Positions 1 through 6,257 of a stretch of DNA of 9,787 bases are shown in pieces. The stretch spans positions 1 through 9,787 of the forward strand of contig JAIMBU010000051.1 of the NCBI GenBank assembly GCA_023511325.1, in the 5' to 3' direction. Source of the stretch: Gorillibacterium sp. (GTDB lineage Bacteria; Bacillota; Bacilli; Paenibacillales; NBRC-103111). Made by a program: the position numbers and the translations under genes. Numbering within the stretch: the stretch's first letter is position 1; each line of letters opens with the position of its first letter. Below the pieces are notes generated by a model that searched no databases, was not told where the DNA came from, and saw only the letters and a program-made list of their open reading frames with translations.

Positions 1-100
1 CCCAGAACAATTCACAGTATACTCGAGGTGCATTTTTCATTCAAACCCTTAATTACTCCATTACAGGAATGGCTCCTTATTATATATTATATACAAACAG
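1..100. other. intergenic, 3' side of rlmCD; possible start of another minus-strand gene
   Basis: AT-rich stretch downstream of the rlmCD stop, with no convincing terminator; a 5-bp hairpin (CCATT/AATGG on the minus strand) is the best structure. On the minus strand, a TATAAT-like tract near 85-95 and a weak AAGGG precede an ATG at 38-40 whose frame (MKNAPRVYCELFW) stays open to the window edge. This could be the first 13 codons of the next gene on the minus strand, but nothing identifies it. Confidence 0.3.
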
Positions 101-2587
101 CTATCTCTCAAGTAAACAAACCGTCTCAACGTGTGTCGTATGCGGGAACATGTCCACAGGCTGCACCTCGATCGCGCGGTACCCGCCGTCCTCGAGGACC
201 CGCAGATCGCGCGCCAGCGTCGCTGGGTTGCACGAAACGTACACGATGCGCGCCGGGCGCATCGCAAGCATCGTTTCGAGCAGCTCTGGCTCGCAGCCCT
301 TGCGCGGCGGGTCCACGACGATGACGTCGGGCGCTACGCCCTCTGCCTGCCACGCGGGAATGACCTCCTCAGCTTTGCCGACGGCAAAGCTCACGTTGTG
401 GAGGTCATTGAGCTCCGCGTTGCGGCGGGCATCGGCAATCGCTTCCGCGACCATCTCGACGCCGTGGACGTGGCCCGCATGCCGGGCAAGGAATAGCGAA
501 ATCGTTCCGATGCCACAATAGGCATCAATCACGGTTTCGCTTCCGGTCAGCCCGGCATATTCTAGCGCGGTGTTATACAGAACCTCGGTCTGAACCGAGT
601 TCACCTGGTAGAATGACCGCGCCGAGATTGCGAACTTGATGTCACCAATGAAATCATAGATGACGTCATTGCCCCAGATCACATCCGTGCGATCGCCGAA
701 GATGACATTGGTCTGCTCCGTGTTAAAGTTCAGACAAATGCTTTTTACTCCAGGCAGTGCTTCGCGGATTTCACTGATCAGGTCACTCTGCGCTGCAAGT
801 CTTTTGCCATTCAGCACCAGAATCACCATCATGTCACCGGTACGCGTGCCAATTTTCACAACGACGTGGCGAAGTAGCCCCTGCTTTGTCTCCTCATTGT
901 ACGCCGAAATACCCAGCTTCCGCGCGATTACCTTGACTGTACGCACAGCAACATCATTGGCTTCATGCTGAATCAGGCAAGCATCCATATCGATGATTCG
1001 ATGTGACCCTTGAGCGTAGAAACCACCCACCAAGCCGCCTTCAACCTCGCCAATGGGCACCTGAGCTTTGTTGCGGTATTGCCAAGGATTTGGCATGCCA
1101 ATAACCGGATGAACCAATATCCCCTTACTACCAGAATCGATAGATTCGTCTGCCTTAACGTTTTCATCTGACTCTTCAACATGAGCACCTTTACCCCGTT
1201 GCTCTGTGCTTTTGCGCACCGTAAGCTTACCAATTCGCTCCAAAGCATCCACTACTAGCTGCTGCTTATGACGAAGCTGAGCATCGTACCCCAAATGCTG
1301 AAGCTGGCAGCCTCCACATTGGTTATAAATCGGACAAGGAGCCTTGATCCGATCTGGACTCTTTTCCAAAACCTCCAAAAGCTTGCCATAGCCATACTGT
1401 TTCTTCACCTTGAGCACCTTCGTACGTACCCGTTCACCCGGCAATGCACCTGGAATGAACAGCGTATAGCCGTTTACCCGTCCGACACCCTCGCCCTCAT
1501 GACCAATCCCGACAATGTCAGCTATATAATCTTCATTCTTGGAGACAGGAAGATTTCTTAGTTCAGCCGTCTCCCTATTGTTCGCACGGTCACCCGTTAG
1601 TATCGGTTGTAATTCATCCATTGCCTCATTAGAGCCGGGCGCTCCTGCATCACTTCTCACTGCACACTTCCCCTTATTGGCCAAAATATTTTTCGCCTTT
1701 GGCCCACCCGCTAGTTCTTTCCGGACAACATTGGGGCGCTTCACTTCTACTGGTTTTTTACCAGCAGCAGATCTGTTTTCATCACTCGTTCTTTTACTTG
1801 TAAAAGGGCGACCTTCACCACGTTGATCTACTGCTTGATCCGTACCTACGGCTGATCTATTACCGGCACCAAACTTTGGAGCTGATTTTGGAGCAGAGCT
1901 CTGCCGCTTGCCGCTCACAGCCTGATGTTCTTTCGCACCTGTTTGTGCATTAACGCCGCGTTGCTCTGATCCCATACTCCGCTGTTCTTTAGCGCCCGAC
2001 TGTACTTTTGCTCCACGTTGCTGTCCTGCACCTGTACTTCGGTATTCCTTGGCACCTGTCTGTGCATTAACGCCGCGTTGCTCTGATCCCATACTCCGCT
2101 GCTCTTTGGCACCGGACTGTACTTTTGCTCCACGTTGCTGTCCTGCACCTGTACTTCGGTACTCCTTCGCACCTGTTTGTGCGTTTACACCGCGTTGCTC
2201 TGAACCTACACTACGCTGCTCTTTAACACCTGACTGTACTTTTGCTCCACGTTGCTGTCCTGCACCTGTACTTCGGTACTCCTTCGCACCTGTTTGTGCA
2301 TTCACACCGCGTTGCGCTGAACCTACACTACGCTGCTCTTTAACACCTGACTGTACTTTCCCTCCACGCTCTTCGGCTCCTGCAGTAGCAGCACCTGCCT
2401 GTGCTTTTCTTCCACGCTTTCTTGAGCCACTTAGTTGCTCCTTAGCCATCCGTTCTTCCCTCTCGGCTGTCAATAGATTTATACCAAGTGGCCCTATCCC
2501 TGCGTTAAATTGTTCCTTAGCTTCTGTCGGTTTACTTCCGCTCCGCTGCTTTCCTTGTGGCTTTTTTCCCTGTTTCGTGTTTTTCAT
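101..2587 (-). CDS. rlmCD: 23S rRNA (uracil-5-)-methyltransferase RlmCD with a repeat-rich N-terminal extension
   Basis: Cytoplasmic SAM-dependent enzyme that makes 5-methyluridine in 23S rRNA; the Bacillus enzyme modifies U747 and U1939 (E. coli numbering). Visible in order: a low-complexity basic extension at residues 1-349, a TRAM-type RNA-binding domain at about 350-410, iron-sulfur ligands Cys418, Cys424, Cys427 and Cys537, SAM motif DAYCGIGT at 688-695, DPPRKG at 759-764 and catalytic Cys786 in YVSCNPAT. The protein has 828 residues, whereas the family usually has about 450-480. The excess is the N-terminal extension plus an acidic insert at about 455-488. The ATG has a strong AGGAGG site five bases upstream, so the long form appears genuine; the internal Met323, which would give a normal 506-residue enzyme, has no well-placed site. 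Codons for residues about 703-822 are much richer in GC than the rest. It follows dgkB on the same strand but is separated by about 1.08 kb of repeats, so it probably has its own promoter. The function is secure; the role of the extension is unknown. Confidence 0.95.
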   Translation of the reverse strand: MKNTKQGKKPQGKQRSGSKPTEAKEQFNAGIGPLGINLLTAEREERMAKEQLSGSRKRGRKAQAGAATAGAEERGGKVQSGVKEQRSVGSAQRGVNAQTGAKEYRSTGAGQQRGAKVQSGVKEQRSVGSEQRGVNAQTGAKEYRSTGAGQQRGAKVQSGAKEQRSMGSEQRGVNAQTGAKEYRSTGAGQQRGAKVQSGAKEQRSMGSEQRGVNAQTGAKEHQAVSGKRQSSAPKSAPKFGAGNRSAVGTDQAVDQRGEGRPFTSKRTSDENRSAAGKKPVEVKRPNVVRKELAGGPKAKNILANKGKCAVRSDAGAPGSNEAMDELQPILTGDRANNRETAELRNLPVSKNEDYIADIVGIGHEGEGVGRVNGYTLFIPGALPGERVRTKVLKVKKQYGYGKLLEVLEKSPDRIKAPCPIYNQCGGCQLQHLGYDAQLRHKQQLVVDALERIGKLTVRKSTEQRGKGAHVEESDENVKADESIDSGSKGILVHPVIGMPNPWQYRNKAQVPIGEVEGGLVGGFYAQGSHRIIDMDACLIQHEANDVAVRTVKVIARKLGISAYNEETKQGLLRHVVVKIGTRTGDMMVILVLNGKRLAAQSDLISEIREALPGVKSICLNFNTEQTNVIFGDRTDVIWGNDVIYDFIGDIKFAISARSFYQVNSVQTEVLYNTALEYAGLTGSETVIDAYCGIGTISLFLARHAGHVHGVEMVAEAIADARRNAELNDLHNVSFAVGKAEEVIPAWQAEGVAPDVIVVDPPRKGCEPELLETMLAMRPARIVYVSCNPATLARDLRVLEDGGYRAIEVQPVDMFPHTTHVETVCLLER
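1928..2365. repeat. 117-bp in-frame tandem repeat in rlmCD, about 3.7 copies
   Basis: Four consecutive blocks encode residues 75-113, 114-152, 153-191 and a partial 192-220 of RlmCD. Each 39-residue unit has two similar halves: GAKVQSGVKEQRSVGSEQR (19 residues) and GVNAQTGAKEYRSTGAGQQR (20 residues). The unit therefore arose by doubling of a shorter motif. Units 1 and 2 share Val at the VKEQRSV positions, and units 3 and 4 share AKEQRSM, which suggests pairwise duplication. The sequence is rich in Gly, Gln, Ser, Lys and Arg and probably disordered. Confidence 0.93.
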
Positions 2588-3009
2588 CGTGCCCTCCTGA
2601 TGACCCTATTTCCGTTATACGTAGTGTGCGCCGGCTCAGATGCCTTTTCGTTTACCGGGAAAACCTCCAGCTAAAAGAATGAAAAGTCATCCTTCCCCTT
2701 ACTGACTGAAAAACATCCCGTTGTTTCAACGATTACCGACCCATGTAGCTTAAAATGACGAATGAGCAGGACTATTTGGAGTTAAGTTATCTCCCGACAG
2801 TACGCGTACCTAATTAGCTGTTGCTTTTCAGACAGTTGAAAAAGTCGTTTCTGAATCTATAAACCCTTTGTATCAACAGACGGATGGTTTTATGCGAGTG
2901 CTGCTGCTTGGATCAAACTTTTGCGAAATCGTTGATTAGACGAGAAAAACTGCTTTTCAACAGTCACTACACAACACTTTTGTGCTTGTCCATGACCGTT
3001 TCTATAGAG

Positions 3010-3030
3010 TAACTGCAAAACCTGCAGTTA
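3010..3030. repeat. perfect 8-bp inverted repeat related to the 51-bp repeat core
   Basis: TAACTGCA (3010-3017) and TGCAGTTA (3023-3030) are exact reverse complements with a 5-base loop. TGCAGTTA is also the centre of each 51-bp unit further right, so this looks like two facing fragments of the same repeat family. No T-run follows on either side, so it is not a standard terminator. Confidence 0.7.
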
Positions 3031-3060
3031 GATCAGCGGAAAATCCCTTTTCCCCTTAAG

Positions 3061-3086
3061 CAACTGTAAAAAGTACATCTATTTCC
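3061..3086. repeat. diverged, inverted copy of the 51-bp repeat core
   Basis: Read on the minus strand this stretch gives AATAGATGTA, a variable spacer, then ACAGTTG. The direct units have ATTAGATGTA, a spacer, then GCAGTTAC. Order and spacing match, with several substitutions. It is probably an old copy in the opposite orientation. Confidence 0.45.
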
Positions 3087-3118
3087 ACCCTTTTAATTAA
3101 ATACGGCTAAAACCTAGA

Positions 3119-3373
3119 AATTAGATGTAGGAAGTGCAGTTACATTCTTCCTTGAGGCTGAATGCAGCCAATTAGATGTAGGAAATGCAGTTACGCTCTT
3201 CCTTAGGACTGAATGCAGCCAATTAGATGTAGGAAATGCAGTTACGTTCTTCCTTAGGACTGAATGCTGCCAATTAGATGTAGGAAATGCAGTTACGTTC
3301 TTCCTTAGGACTGAAGGTATCCGATTAGATGTAGAAAATGCAGTTACATTCTTCCCTGAGGCTGAAAATGTCC
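3119..3373. repeat. five tandem 51-bp intergenic repeats
   Basis: Units start at 3119, 3170, 3221, 3272 and 3323, each exactly 51 bp with no spacers. The shared core reads TTAGATGTAGGAAATGCAG followed by TTAC, a TTCTTCC block and CTGAA. The three middle units are nearly identical (TTAGGACTGAA), while the first and last share a different variant (TGAGGCTGAA), as expected if the middle was amplified later. One plus-strand frame runs without a stop from 3118 to 3420 and one minus-strand frame is open across the array. Within the array neither offers a usable ATG or a ribosome site, so I do not call a gene. Confidence 0.93.
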
Positions 3374-3667
3374 GATTGATAAAGGATTTCGGGATAGTTG
3401 AGAAAGTTACTTATCTATAACCCCCTGTGGAGCAAGTGTTGAGTTATTCCCATCCTCAAAAAGGATATTTTCTTAACAACCTGAGGTTTTCCTGTTAGGT
3501 TACTTCATATTCCATCAAGAATCTACTTCGGGGTTTTCACACTTTTAAAATGCGAAAAGGGAGCTCTGTCAGCCCCCGATCAATCCCTCAATCGAATTGT
3601 TAATATTAGTCCCTTTACCTTAATCCTTGCCTTAGTTCCTTGCCCTTATTCCCTCGTTCCTTACACC
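3374..3667. other. intergenic stretch downstream of dgkB, including a pyrimidine-rich tract
   Basis: No gene is recognisable. From about 3607 to 3664 the plus strand is dominated by C and T, with CCTTA/CCTTG recurring every 8-12 bases; on the minus strand this is a purine tract just after the dgkB stop. No GC-rich hairpin with a T-run is present, so dgkB termination is not explained by what I can see. Confidence 0.5.
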
Positions 3668-4630
3668 CTACTCCTCAAGCTTAAGCTTCAGCTTCTTTAC
3701 CTTGGAGGCGTGATGTTTACCCGACTTGTAGGAGAACTCGCCCGACTCATCGGCGAAGATATCCACATGGGAGGGAAGCACGGAGATTTCACAGGGTAAC
3801 GTACCCCCGAACTCACCGTCCAGATTAAGCTGGACATAATCCTCTGAGGTTACTTTAATCCGAGATGTCGGAACGTAGATGACGTTGGGGTCGTTCATAT
3901 GCTCACCGCGCATAGCTGCTGTAACGATGCGGATGAATTCGGGAAGATTACATTTTTTTAGCATGAAGAGGTCAAGCTTGCCGTCGTTTAAGCTTGCATC
4001 AGGTGCCAGCTTCTCGAAGCCTCCAACGGAGTTGCTGTTAGCAGCGAGGAATAACATGATCTCTTCTTCGAAAATCTGCTCGTCTGTTTCCACCGTCACT
4101 TTAATGGGACGGAGCCAAGGAAGCTTCTCCAAGCCTTTTACGTAATAAGCCAATTGACCGAGGATCGTCTTCAGTCTGCTCGGAACTTCATAGGTTAACT
4201 CCGTCATGGAGCCTCCACCAGCAATGTTAATAAAATACTTCTGATTGACCTTCCCGATATCAACTGAGCGGGTTTGCTGTTTAATGATCAGGTCGCAGGC
4301 AGCTATATAGTTGCGGGGAATTCCTAGCGCCCGAGCGAAATCATTTGTTGTACCCAGAGGCAGAATACCTAACTTCGGCCGGTTTGGCTGCTCGGCCAGA
4401 CCGTTGATTACTTCATTGAGCGTGCCGTCGCCGCCCGCTGCAATCACCACATCGAACCCGCGCTCGACTGCATCACGCGCTGCTAGAACAGCATCACCTT
4501 CACCAATCGTAGCGTGTGTAGAGGTTTCAAATCCTCCGATTTCCAAACGTCTGAGCACATCCGGTAACCTTTTTCGCATGACCTCTCGACCGGACGTGGG
4601 GTTATAAATCAACCTTGCTCGTTTCACCAT
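3668..4630 (-). CDS. dgkB: diacylglycerol kinase DgkB
   Basis: Soluble lipid kinase that phosphorylates diacylglycerol to phosphatidic acid at the inner face of the membrane, recycling diacylglycerol left over from lipoteichoic acid synthesis in Gram-positive bacteria. The 320 residues contain the diacylglycerol-kinase nucleotide motif GGDGTLNEV at 66-74, PLGTTNDFAR at 91-100, SVDIGK with Asp124, and LDGE with Asp271. Asp68, Asp124 and Asp271 fall at the numbers I recall for the important aspartates of the Staphylococcus aureus enzyme. The C-terminal tail is Lys-rich. The start has a GGTGG site seven bases upstream that overlaps the end of a possible small ORF at 4634-4780. A promoter-like sequence lies just after the yerC stop. 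Close association of dgkB with rlmCD on one strand is also seen in Bacillus. Confidence 0.95.
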   Translation of the reverse strand: MVKRARLIYNPTSGREVMRKRLPDVLRRLEIGGFETSTHATIGEGDAVLAARDAVERGFDVVIAAGGDGTLNEVINGLAEQPNRPKLGILPLGTTNDFARALGIPRNYIAACDLIIKQQTRSVDIGKVNQKYFINIAGGGSMTELTYEVPSRLKTILGQLAYYVKGLEKLPWLRPIKVTVETDEQIFEEEIMLFLAANSNSVGGFEKLAPDASLNDGKLDLFMLKKCNLPEFIRIVTAAMRGEHMNDPNVIYVPTSRIKVTSEDYVQLNLDGEFGGTLPCEISVLPSHVDIFADESGEFSYKSGKHHASKVKKLKLKLEE

Positions 4631-4633
4631 TCT

Positions 4634-4780
4634 TTACCACCTATCAACAGTTTGCCCTAAACGGAAAGCACCGCGCTCTACTATCTTTATCCCAAGTCCA
4701 TTCGATCCTAACATCAGCTTGAAGAAAACAGGAAGAAACCAGGATTCCAGTGGGAAGCAGAACCCCAGCCACCGCATCAT
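4634..4780 (-). CDS. candidate 48-residue small ORF upstream of dgkB
   Basis: The frame starts with two consecutive ATG codons after a weak GGGG site and encodes a 48-residue peptide. Its first 24 residues are hydrophobic and aromatic (MMRWLGFCFPLESWFLPVFF), followed by a more polar tail ending in TVDRW. Its TAA lies three bases before the dgkB ATG, in the same frame, and the dgkB ribosome site is inside its last codons. That geometry would permit translational coupling. A promoter-like pair lies about 50 bp upstream of its start. I do not recognise a family, and the frame could be open by chance in this short interval. If real, it may be a small membrane peptide or a leader peptide for dgkB. 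Confidence 0.3.
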   Translation of the reverse strand: MMRWLGFCFPLESWFLPVFFKLMLGSNGLGIKIVERGAFRLGQTVDRW

Positions 4781-4827
4781 CGATTAATCCCCATTAAATC
4801 TACCGGAAACACTTTGCCTGTTACTCC

Positions 4828-4856
4828 ATGCTAGCGATTCCGCCCAAGATTGTCAA
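4828..4856 (-). promoter_or_regulatory. candidate sigma-A promoter for dgkB
   Basis: On the minus strand a perfect TTGACA (4851-4856) directly follows the yerC stop codon, then a 17-base spacer and TAGCAT (4828-4833). It would give dgkB a leader of nearly 190 nt that includes the 48-residue small ORF. The -10 is imperfect. Confidence 0.5.
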
Positions 4857-5147
4857 TTAGCGATCTAGCCGCTCCAGTGCAAGCTTGTACCCATCATTTC
4901 CATAGTTGAGGCAACGTTTCACTCGTGAGATCGTTGCTGTGCTGGCGCCTGTCTCTGCTTCTATCTGATTGTATGTGTTTCCCTTACGAAGCATGCGGGC
5001 AACCTCCAGTCGTTGAGACAGCGATTGGATTTCATTAATCGTGCACAGATCATCAAAAAAGGTATAGCATTCCTCAATATCTTTCAAGGTAAGAATCGAC
5101 TCAAAGAGTTGATCGATGGATTTATCACTTAGTTTTTTTAATTGCAT
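4857..5147 (-). CDS. yerC: YerC/YecD-type TrpR-superfamily DNA-binding protein
   Basis: Small cytoplasmic DNA-binding protein of 96 residues, the usual length for this family. It closely resembles Bacillus YerC: LKDIEECYTFFDDLC at about 21-35, NEIQSLSQRLEVARMLR at 38-54, and a helix-turn-helix with GASTATISRVKRCLNYGND at about 67-85. TrpR superfamily members bind operators as dimers; YerC-type proteins have been linked by comparative genomics to histidine-biosynthesis control, but the ligand is not evident here. I chose the ATG at 5145-5147 because an AAGGAG site lies about nine bases upstream and family homologues begin at this point. The frame extends to a TTG at 5222, but that start has no ribosome site. 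The 201-bp gap to the divergent glycine-rich gene contains a TATAAT on the minus strand (5314-5319) without a good -35, and a GGCATT/AATGCC inverted repeat (5277-5303). Confidence 0.92.
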   Translation of the reverse strand: MQLKKLSDKSIDQLFESILTLKDIEECYTFFDDLCTINEIQSLSQRLEVARMLRKGNTYNQIEAETGASTATISRVKRCLNYGNDGYKLALERLDR

Positions 5148-5348
5148 GTGGATAGTCTCCTTCATTCGCGTTAGCGTTATGATTCGATGGATCAAACCTA
5201 ATACCTGCTGATTCGGTTTCAAGCTGTAAAATTTTTAAGCGGCAGTGTACTAAACTGGGTAAAAAAACAGAACCGGGGCATTCGTCCAAACCAAACAAAT
5301 GCCTACTTCATAGATTATATACAAAACACCCATAAAAGGAAAAGGGTC

Positions 5349-6146
5349 GTGAATCTATTGATGAATTATGGTGATGAGGCACAAGCACAAATTATGCGTT
5401 TGCCCTCCGGAAGAGCATCCTCTCCTCCGCGGCAATCAAGCTCCGCTCCGTCTTTCTCTGGTGCAGGGAGCGGCAATCCTTCAGGAAGAGCACAAAGGCC
5501 TAGCAATATCGTCAGCCCACCTAACGGTTTTAATCCAGCCGGGGGCATTGGGCAAGGCCCCGGGTTTGGTTCAGCTGGTTTTGGTCCTGAAGGCTTTGGC
5601 GCAGGTGGCGGCTTCGGTCCAGCTCCAAGCGCCTTTGGTGGTAATCCGAGTGCAGCAGCAGGCTTTGGCTCAAGACCAGGTGCTGGAAATGCCCTAGGCC
5701 TTGGCAACTTTGGTGCAGGTGGTCCTGCTAATGGGTTTGGCCAAGGCGGGTTTGGTTTCGGAGGTGCAGGTGCTCCTGGCTTTGCTGGCCCGCCAGCAGT
5801 GGCACCACCCGCTCCTGCAAGTGGCATAGGTGGTATGTTAGGCAATCTGTTTGGTGGTGCCGGCGGTGGTGGTGGTGCCGGCGGCTTTAATATCAATCAG
5901 ATCAAAGGCTACATTGATCAAATGGGCGGTATCGAAGGAATCATGGGAACGGTAACGAAGGTGCAGAAATTCATGGGAACCATGCAGCAGATGGCTCCGA
6001 TGCTCAAGCTGTTTGCAGGATCACTAGGTGCTAAAGCAGCGGTGACGGATGATAAGAAATCCAAGCGTAAGAAGCGTCGCTCCCGAGGTAAAAAGCAGGT
6101 TAGGAAAAAAACTTCTCCCAGATCAAACCGCAAGAGCCGGCGCTGA
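5349..6146 (+). CDS. glycine-rich VrrA/YqfQ-like protein
   Basis: The protein has 265 residues in three zones. Residues 1-37 are a mixed N-terminus. Residues 38-180 are rich in Gly, Ala, Pro and Phe with many FGxGG-type steps, ending in GGMLGNLFGG and a poly-Gly run. Residues 181-228 form a conserved-looking helical segment with INQIKGYIDQMGG and MQQMAPMLKLF. Residues 236-265 are a strongly basic tail of Lys, Arg and Ser. A Gly-rich body followed by an LFGG segment and a helical QMAPMLK-type region resembles the uncharacterised VrrA/YqfQ family, whose repeats vary in length in Bacillus. No signal peptide or membrane segment is seen. The GTG start has AAAGGA eight bases upstream; the ATG at 5361 is less well spaced. 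The gene is divergent from yerC and ends in its own terminator. The basic tail suggests nucleic-acid or polyanion binding, which is inference. Confidence 0.7.
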   Translation: MNLLMNYGDEAQAQIMRLPSGRASSPPRQSSSAPSFSGAGSGNPSGRAQRPSNIVSPPNGFNPAGGIGQGPGFGSAGFGPEGFGAGGGFGPAPSAFGGNPSAAAGFGSRPGAGNALGLGNFGAGGPANGFGQGGFGFGGAGAPGFAGPPAVAPPAPASGIGGMLGNLFGGAGGGGGAGGFNINQIKGYIDQMGGIEGIMGTVTKVQKFMGTMQQMAPMLKLFAGSLGAKAAVTDDKKSKRKKRRSRGKKQVRKKTSPRSNRKSRR

Positions 6147-6158
6147 CCGGCTTTTTTT
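6135..6158 (+). terminator. rho-independent terminator overlapping the end of the glycine-rich gene
   Basis: AGCCGG (6135-6140) pairs with CCGGCT (6147-6152), followed by a run of T to 6158. The six-base loop CGCTGA contains the TGA stop codon, so the upstream arm encodes the last Ser-Arg residues of the protein. Confidence 0.9.
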
Positions 6159-6190
6159 CTTGTCTTATCCTACCTTACCGTTACTTTATT

Positions 6191-6218
6191 TTGCTACCCG
6201 ATTCGATTTTGCTACAAT
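6191..6218 (+). promoter_or_regulatory. sigma-A-like promoter for the pirin operon
   Basis: TTGCTA (6191-6196), a 16-base spacer and TACAAT (6213-6218) lie between the upstream terminator and the pirin start. The expected leader is about 33 nt. One further TATAAG at 6222 could be an alternative -10. Confidence 0.6.
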
Positions 6219-6257
6219 AGGTATAAGAAATCGATCCCCTAAGGAAGGATGATCCTC

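Larger units (their letters stand above)
2588..3118. other. gene-free intergenic stretch upstream of rlmCD
   Basis: No reading frame here has a credible start, ribosome site or family resemblance. The only signals are the rlmCD ribosome site close to 2590-2600, a possible minus-strand -10 (TATAAC) near 2614 without a good -35, a short CGTTG/CAACG hairpin at 2719-2731, and the inverted-repeat pieces annotated separately at 3010-3086. Confidence 0.6.

Noticed and set aside
2049..2600. Plus-strand 183-residue Cys/Pro-rich repeated frame
   Set aside because: It is the antisense shadow of the rlmCD repeats, has no ribosome site, and runs opposite a gene with a strong one.
3119..3373. CRISPR array
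   Set aside because: The units are contiguous and repeat in full; there are no unique spacers and no cas genes.
3118..3420. Repeat-encoded frame with 17-residue period
   Set aside because: No ATG or GTG, only a late TTG, and no ribosome site; the minus strand is also open, which is expected for a stop-poor tandem repeat.
5148..5222. 25-residue N-terminal extension of YerC from a TTG
   Set aside because: No ribosome site before the TTG, and the internal ATG has a good AAGGAG and matches where homologues begin.
5277..5303. Terminator or riboswitch in the yerC upstream region
   Set aside because: The GGCATT/AATGCC pair has a 15-base loop and the T-run on the minus strand is offset by several bases; too weak to call.
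5366..5896. Minus-strand Pro-rich 176-residue frame
   Set aside because: Antisense image of the Gly-rich codons; no supported start.
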